This document shows, one piece after another, positions 60,220 to 64,000 of a stretch of 64,000 nt of DNA. Position numbers and translations under genes: made by a program. This stretch comes from Mesorhizobium sp. CA14 (lineage in GTDB: Bacteria > Pseudomonadota > Alphaproteobacteria > Rhizobiales > Rhizobiaceae): positions 1-64,000 of the forward strand of contig NZ_JAIUHR010000004.1 in assembly GCF_020165195.1 (NCBI RefSeq), written 5' to 3'. Under the pieces are notes generated by a model. It did no database searches. It had not been told where the DNA came from and saw nothing but the letters and a program-made list of their open reading frames with translations. Each line of letters starts with the position of its first letter. Position 1 is the stretch's first letter.

Positions 60220-61848
60220 GTGACCGACGAGGTGATCAACCAGCCGCCGCCTTTGACGGGTGGCAATGCGTGGCGGGGCGATCCGTTGCTCATCCAGCTT
60301 GCCGAGCGTTTTTCCGATCCCGTGCGCAAGGATCTTGACGGGCTTGGACGGTTCGTGATGACGCAGGAGGCGCAGGAGCTTGCCCGCCTCGCCAACGTCG
60401 ACACGCCGAAATTGCGGACCCATGACCGCCAGGGCCGTCGCCTCGACCTGGTCGAATATCATCCGGCCTATCACGCCTTGATGCGCCGCTCGATCGCCGG
60501 CGGCCTGCATTCTTCGGTGTGGGAAAACGGCGATGCCGAGATCGGCCGCCGCCATCAGGTGAGGGCGGCACGCTTCTACCTGACCGCCGAGCTCGAGACC
60601 GGGCATCTGTGCCCCATCACCATGACCAGCGCCTCGCTGGCGGCCTTGATGGCAAGCCCGAAGCTTTTCCGCGAATGGGCGCCGCGCGTGACGACGCGCA
60701 AGTACGACCAGACGCAGAAGCCTCCGGTGCAGAAGACCGGGCTGACGCTCGGCATGGGCATGACCGAGAAGCAGGGCGGCACCGATGTGCGCGCCAACAC
60801 CACCAGGGCGGAGCGCACCGGAAGCGGCTTCTACCGGTTGACCGGCCACAAATGGTTCATGTCGGCGCCGATGTCTGATGCGTTCCTGGTGCTGGCCCAG
60901 GCATCCGAAGGGCTGTCCTGCTTCCTCGTTCCGCGCATCCTGGGTGACGGCTCCGGCAACGGCTTCCGCTTCCAGCGGCTGAAGGACAAGCTCGGCAACC
61001 GCTCGAATGCCTCGTCGGAGGTGGAGTTCGTCAACGCGATCGGCGAGATGGTCGGCGACCCGGGCGCCGGCGTGAAGACGATCATGGACATGGTGACGCT
61101 GACCCGGCTCGACTGCGCGGTCGCTTCGTCGGCGCTGATGCGGGCGGGGCTCGCCGAGGCCATCCATCACACGCGCCATCGCCAGGTGTTCGGCTCAAAC
61201 CTGATCGACCAGCCGCTGATGCAGCGGGTTTTGGCCGATATGGCGCTCGATGTCGCCGCGGCCACCGCTCTGTCGTTCCGGCTGGCGCGTTCTTTCGACG
61301 AGGCGGCAAGCGACCGTGGCGAGGCGGCCTTTGCCCGCGCCATGACGCCTGTGGTCAAATACTGGGTCTGCAAGATCGCGCCGGCGCTGCTCTACGAGGC
61401 GATGGAATGCCTTGGCGGCAACGGCTATGTCGAGGAAGCGCCGCTTGCCCGCTATTATCGCGAGGCGCCGGTCAACGCGATCTGGGAGGGCTCGGGCAAT
61501 GTCATGGCGCTCGACGTGCTGCGCGTGCTCGGCCGCGCGCCCGGCCTGTTCGAGGAGGTGCTGACCGGCATCGACCGTGATCTCGGCACCGGCGGGCGCG
61601 GCACAATCGGCGTGCTGAAGGCGGCCATGCAGGTCGCCGCGACCGACCAGGGCTCGGCGCGCCTGCTCACCGAACAGCTGGCGCTTTCGGCCGCGGCGGC
61701 GGAGCTGCGCCGGCTGGGGGCAGGGCGGATTGCCGACGCCTTTGTCGAAACGCGGCTCGGCGGCCAGTGGCGCACCACCTACGGCATGCTCGATTCGCGC
61801 CACGACGCGCGCATGATCATCGACACGCTCTATCCGCCGGTGACCTGA
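60220..61848 (+). CDS. aidB: AidB-like acyl-CoA dehydrogenase
   Basis: 542 aa. NQPPPLTGGNAWRGDPLLIQ near the start and GMGMTEKQGGTDVRANTT, TGHKWFMSAPMSDAFLV and CLGGNGYVEEAPLARYYREA follow E. coli AidB, which is induced by alkylation and binds DNA and FAD. GTG 60220 is chosen because AAGGA lies 6 bp upstream and the family begins here. Whether it acts on DNA alkylation or on acyl-CoA is not shown. Confidence 0.88.
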   Translation: MTDEVINQPPPLTGGNAWRGDPLLIQLAERFSDPVRKDLDGLGRFVMTQEAQELARLANVDTPKLRTHDRQGRRLDLVEYHPAYHALMRRSIAGGLHSSVWENGDAEIGRRHQVRAARFYLTAELETGHLCPITMTSASLAALMASPKLFREWAPRVTTRKYDQTQKPPVQKTGLTLGMGMTEKQGGTDVRANTTRAERTGSGFYRLTGHKWFMSAPMSDAFLVLAQASEGLSCFLVPRILGDGSGNGFRFQRLKDKLGNRSNASSEVEFVNAIGEMVGDPGAGVKTIMDMVTLTRLDCAVASSALMRAGLAEAIHHTRHRQVFGSNLIDQPLMQRVLADMALDVAAATALSFRLARSFDEAASDRGEAAFARAMTPVVKYWVCKIAPALLYEAMECLGGNGYVEEAPLARYYREAPVNAIWEGSGNVMALDVLRVLGRAPGLFEEVLTGIDRDLGTGGRGTIGVLKAAMQVAATDQGSARLLTEQLALSAAAAELRRLGAGRIADAFVETRLGGQWRTTYGMLDSRHDARMIIDTLYPPVT

Positions 61849-61878
61849 TCCTGTTCCATATCAAGGAGACAGGGCGGG

Positions 61879-61920
61879 ATATCATCCGAAAACCGCTTCA
61901 CACCGTTCGGCGTCATGCTC
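61879..61920. repeat. Variant of the dispersed repeat core
   Basis: ATCATCCGAAAACCGCTTCA continues CACCGTTCGGCGTCATGCTC. It shares AAAACCGCTTCACAC with the repeat at 6246 but has other arms (CCGAA/TTCGG). It probably belongs to a related family. Confidence 0.5.
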
Positions 61921-62064
61921 CGAGGCGGATTGCCGATCTGTGGATAGCCGTTAACCTTAACAAATGGTTTCCGTTGCGGCGCGCCGATGCAAAGCCCAAT
62001 CTCCGCATGCTGGAGTAGGGGACGGTTAACCACGATCTCCCCGAGCTCCGACAGCGGGAAACGT

Positions 62065-62622
62065 ATGCGGCACGTGTTGAGCTCAGTTCTGGCCTTACAT
62101 TGGGCGGTGGTTTTCGCCCTGCTTGCCTATATCTGCATGGACGGCAGCCGCGGCATGGCGGCGGCGTTTGGCGTGCTTGGCCTCTCAGTCCAGGCTCACC
62201 GGCTTCCCGAGCTTGAAAATGTTGCCGTGCTGGCGCCGCTCTCGATCGCGCTCCTGACCGTCGCGGTGTTGTTCTGCTGGGCCTTCGTCGAGACGCTGCT
62301 GAACGCGGCGGCAAGGCCGGACGCGGGCGAGAGCGTGGCGCGGATAGCCTTCATCTCGGCATCTTTTCTGCTTTCGCTGATCCTCATCGGCGGCGTGGCG
62401 CAAGGCGTAAACGGCCTGTTCATGATCGTCGCAATCCAGATGACGGCGCTGCTTGCCTCCTACATCGCCGTGCTGGCCGAACGCCGCTCCACCTTCGCCG
62501 CAATGAATTTGCCCGAGGGCGATGTTCGCGCCGCCTCGCGCATGGCGATGGGCGCCGCGCACAGTTCGCTCCTTTCCCGCATATCCGGCCGCCCGGAAAA
62601 CAAGCCTGGCGGCAGCCGCTGA
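62065..62622 (+). CDS. Four-helix membrane protein of unknown function
   Basis: 185 aa from ATG 62065 (GCGGGAAACGT upstream). Four hydrophobic segments (VLALHWAVVFALLAYICM, LAPLSIALLTVAVLFCWAFV, FISASFLLSLILIGGVA, GLFMIVAIQMTALLASYIA) and a basic C-terminal tail. No family recognised. Its stop overlaps the next start (TGATG), so the two are coupled. Confidence 0.7.
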   Translation: MRHVLSSVLALHWAVVFALLAYICMDGSRGMAAAFGVLGLSVQAHRLPELENVAVLAPLSIALLTVAVLFCWAFVETLLNAAARPDAGESVARIAFISASFLLSLILIGGVAQGVNGLFMIVAIQMTALLASYIAVLAERRSTFAAMNLPEGDVRAASRMAMGAAHSSLLSRISGRPENKPGGSR

Positions 62623-62963
62623 TGCGCACGATATTCACATTATGGGCTGCTCCGATGGCCATCTTCTGGGGATGGTTCTTCCTGTCGGCCAACGACATGA
62701 ATTTCGGCTACGCGATGCTGAGCCGACAGGTGCACGATTTCGCTTTCCAGCTCTACGGCCAGATGCTCGGCGTCGATCCGGCTATCATCCCGGGCATGGT
62801 GGCGCGAACCTGCGTTTTCGACTTTTTCCTGCTCATGGGGCTTTGGGCCTTCCGCCGCCGGCGCAACATCGCCGAATGGATAAGGCAGCGCCGGCGGGGT
62901 GATATCAGCCCCGAACGGCTCGGCCCAGCGACTGAAGCCGGTCCAACGCTCCCTGCAGAATAA
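62622..62963 (+). CDS. Small membrane protein, DUF6105-like
   Basis: 113 aa. [37 protein letters not shown] and [20 protein letters not shown]; two membrane helices and a basic tail. I recall similar rhizobial proteins as DUF6105. The last 59 bp overlap the opposing ruvX 3' end. Confidence 0.65.
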   Translation: MRTIFTLWAAPMAIFWGWFFLSANDMNFGYAMLSRQVHDFAFQLYGQMLGVDPAIIPGMVARTCVFDFFLLMGLWAFRRRRNIAEWIRQRRRGDISPERLGPATEAGPTLPAE

Positions 62964-63414
62964 AGGCGGCGGCCGCCGAATCGATCTTGCCGGCGCGCTT
63001 CTTGCGCGAGAAATCCATCTCGATCAGTGTCCGCTCGGCTGCCACCGTCGAGAGGCGCTCGTCCCACAGCACGAAGGGCAGGTCGGAAAGCGGCGCCATG
63101 TTGCGGACGAAGGCGCGCGATTTTTGCGCACGAGGCCCTTCCGAGCCGTCCATGTTGACCGGGAGGCCGAGCACGACGGCGCCGACATTGTCCTTGTCGA
63201 GCTGAGCGAGCAGTTGGGCGGCATCCAGCGAAAATTTCTTGCGCAGGATCACCGGGCGCGGATGGGCGAAGGACAGCCCGCGATCGGAGACCGCCACGCC
63301 GATCGTCTTGTCGCCGAGATCGAGCCCGGCGAGCGTCTTGCCGTCGGCAAGCCGCCCTGGCAGTTCCTCGATTGAAATAATGCCCAACGGCTTTCTCTGA
63401 CATCTAGGCGTCAC
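62905..63414 (-). CDS. ruvX: Holliday junction resolvase-like RuvX (YqgF)
   Basis: 169 aa, RNase H-like fold. The acidic residues are in [31 protein letters not shown] and [15 protein letters not shown]; the closing [16 protein letters not shown] carries the last Asp. The family acts in 16S rRNA 5'-end maturation and possibly on junctions. GTG 63414 is the only start upstream of the domain with an AAGGA nearby, though very close. Convergent with the DUF6105-like gene. Confidence 0.9.
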   Translation of the reverse strand: MTPRCQRKPLGIISIEELPGRLADGKTLAGLDLGDKTIGVAVSDRGLSFAHPRPVILRKKFSLDAAQLLAQLDKDNVGAVVLGLPVNMDGSEGPRAQKSRAFVRNMAPLSDLPFVLWDERLSTVAAERTLIEMDFSRKKRAGKIDSAAAAFILQGALDRLQSLGRAVRG

Positions 63415-63503
63415 ATCCTTTTGACGTTTGGGAGGAGGGCGCCACTTTCAATTTGCGACTAGCGTTCTATCTTCCGGCAACGGAGAAATCGAGGATAGCA
63501 TTC

Positions 63504-64000
63504 ATGAAACTGACCTGGTACGGACATTCGGCATTCCGCGTCGAGACCAAGGACGCCACCATTCTCATCGACCCCTATCTGGTCGGCAATCCATCCTGGA
63601 CGGGCGGCTGGGAAGGGCCGGCGGAAGGCGTGACCCACGTGCTCCTGACCCACGGTCATAACGACCATGTCAGCGGCGCAGTCGAAGTGCTGAAGAAAAG
63701 CGGCGCCATGCTGGTCGCCAATTTCGAGATCTGCATGTATCTCGTCGGCCAGGGCGTCAGCGGCGACAGGATCAATCCGGGCAATATCGGCGGCACCGTC
63801 GATTGCGGCCCTTTCACCACGACCTTCGTCCAAGCGCTGCATTCGTCCTCTTTCGGCGGCGAAGGCGGCACGAACACCTATCTCGGCAATCCGGGCGGGC
63901 TCGTCCTGCACTTCCCCGAGGACAAGACGCTCTATCACATGGGCGACACCGACATCTTCTCCGATATGGGCCTGATCAACGAATTGCATGAACCGAAGAT
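63504..64000 (+). CDS. UPF0173 metal-dependent hydrolase, C-terminus cut by window edge
   Basis: At least 165 aa. MKLTWYGHSAFRVETKDATI starts a metallo-beta-lactamase fold; the HxHxDH motif is THGHNDHVSGA, and LYHMGDTDIFSDM supplies the next metal Asp. The pattern is that of UPF0173 (YtkL-type) hydrolases. The substrate is unknown. The protein continues past the edge. Confidence 0.9.
   Translation, partial: MKLTWYGHSAFRVETKDATILIDPYLVGNPSWTGGWEGPAEGVTHVLLTHGHNDHVSGAVEVLKKSGAMLVANFEICMYLVGQGVSGDRINPGNIGGTVDCGPFTTTFVQALHSSSFGGEGGTNTYLGNPGGLVLHFPEDKTLYHMGDTDIFSDMGLINELHEPK

Overview
The window comes from the chromosome of an alphaproteobacterium of the Hyphomicrobiales (Rhizobiales), most likely Mesorhizobium or a close relative. 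The basis is high G+C, a CckA kinase, GAAC-N7-GAAC SOS boxes, a rhizobial-type glp operon for glycerol uptake (glpR-D-S-T-P-Q-U-V-K), a BA14K-family gene and a dispersed intergenic repeat resembling rhizobial RIME mosaics. I see no prophage, CRISPR array or classical insertion sequence. Most of it is core genome with small accessory insertions.

Layout. 1-4.5 kb: end of a FliO-like gene, cckA, a DeoD-type phosphorylase and a small secreted protein. 4.5-11.1 kb: urea ABC transporter urtABCDE behind a consensus sigma-54 promoter. 11.2-17.1 kb: GGDEF protein, DUF72, acetyltransferase and uvrA, all on the minus strand. 17.1-17.9 kb: about 0.8 kb without a gene, holding an SOS box, a 24-bp-period direct repeat and hairpins. 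17.9-21.3 kb: orphan clpP, ArsR/SRPBCC pair, SOS-boxed ssb, OsmC. 21.4-27.5 kb: MarC, a frameshifted VOC protein, an AraC regulator, a PQQ sugar dehydrogenase-like protein and a SulP transporter coupled to a frameshifted ParB-like gene. 27.7-35.5 kb: gyrA, coaD, two cyclophilins, queA and a tgt that lacks its zinc ligands. 36.6-41.1 kb: an Anbu (bacterial proteasome-like) gene cluster of ATP-grasp, alpha-E, transglutaminase and Anbu genes, split by a 456-bp cassette bounded by inverted heptamer arrays and carrying a four-helix-bundle protein gene. 42.7-52.8 kb: the complete glp glycerol operon. 53-64 kb: BA14K, tRNA-Lys, a histidine-rich membrane protein, dprA-plsY-pyrC'-pyrB, an AidB-like acyl-CoA dehydrogenase, ruvX and a metallo-hydrolase cut by the window end.

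How the parts work together. The urt genes bring in urea under nitrogen control. The glp genes import glycerol, phosphorylate it (GlpK) and oxidise it (GlpD) under the GlpR repressor. uvrA and ssb are tied together by LexA-type boxes. queA and tgt serve tRNA queuosine synthesis.

The most unusual items are the heptamer-bounded cassette inside the Anbu cluster, the complementary degeneration of the two Glp ATPases (one without the switch histidine, the other without the LSGGQ signature), the zinc-less Tgt, the catalytically degenerate PyrC', and two single-base frameshifts at 22.4 and 25.5 kb.
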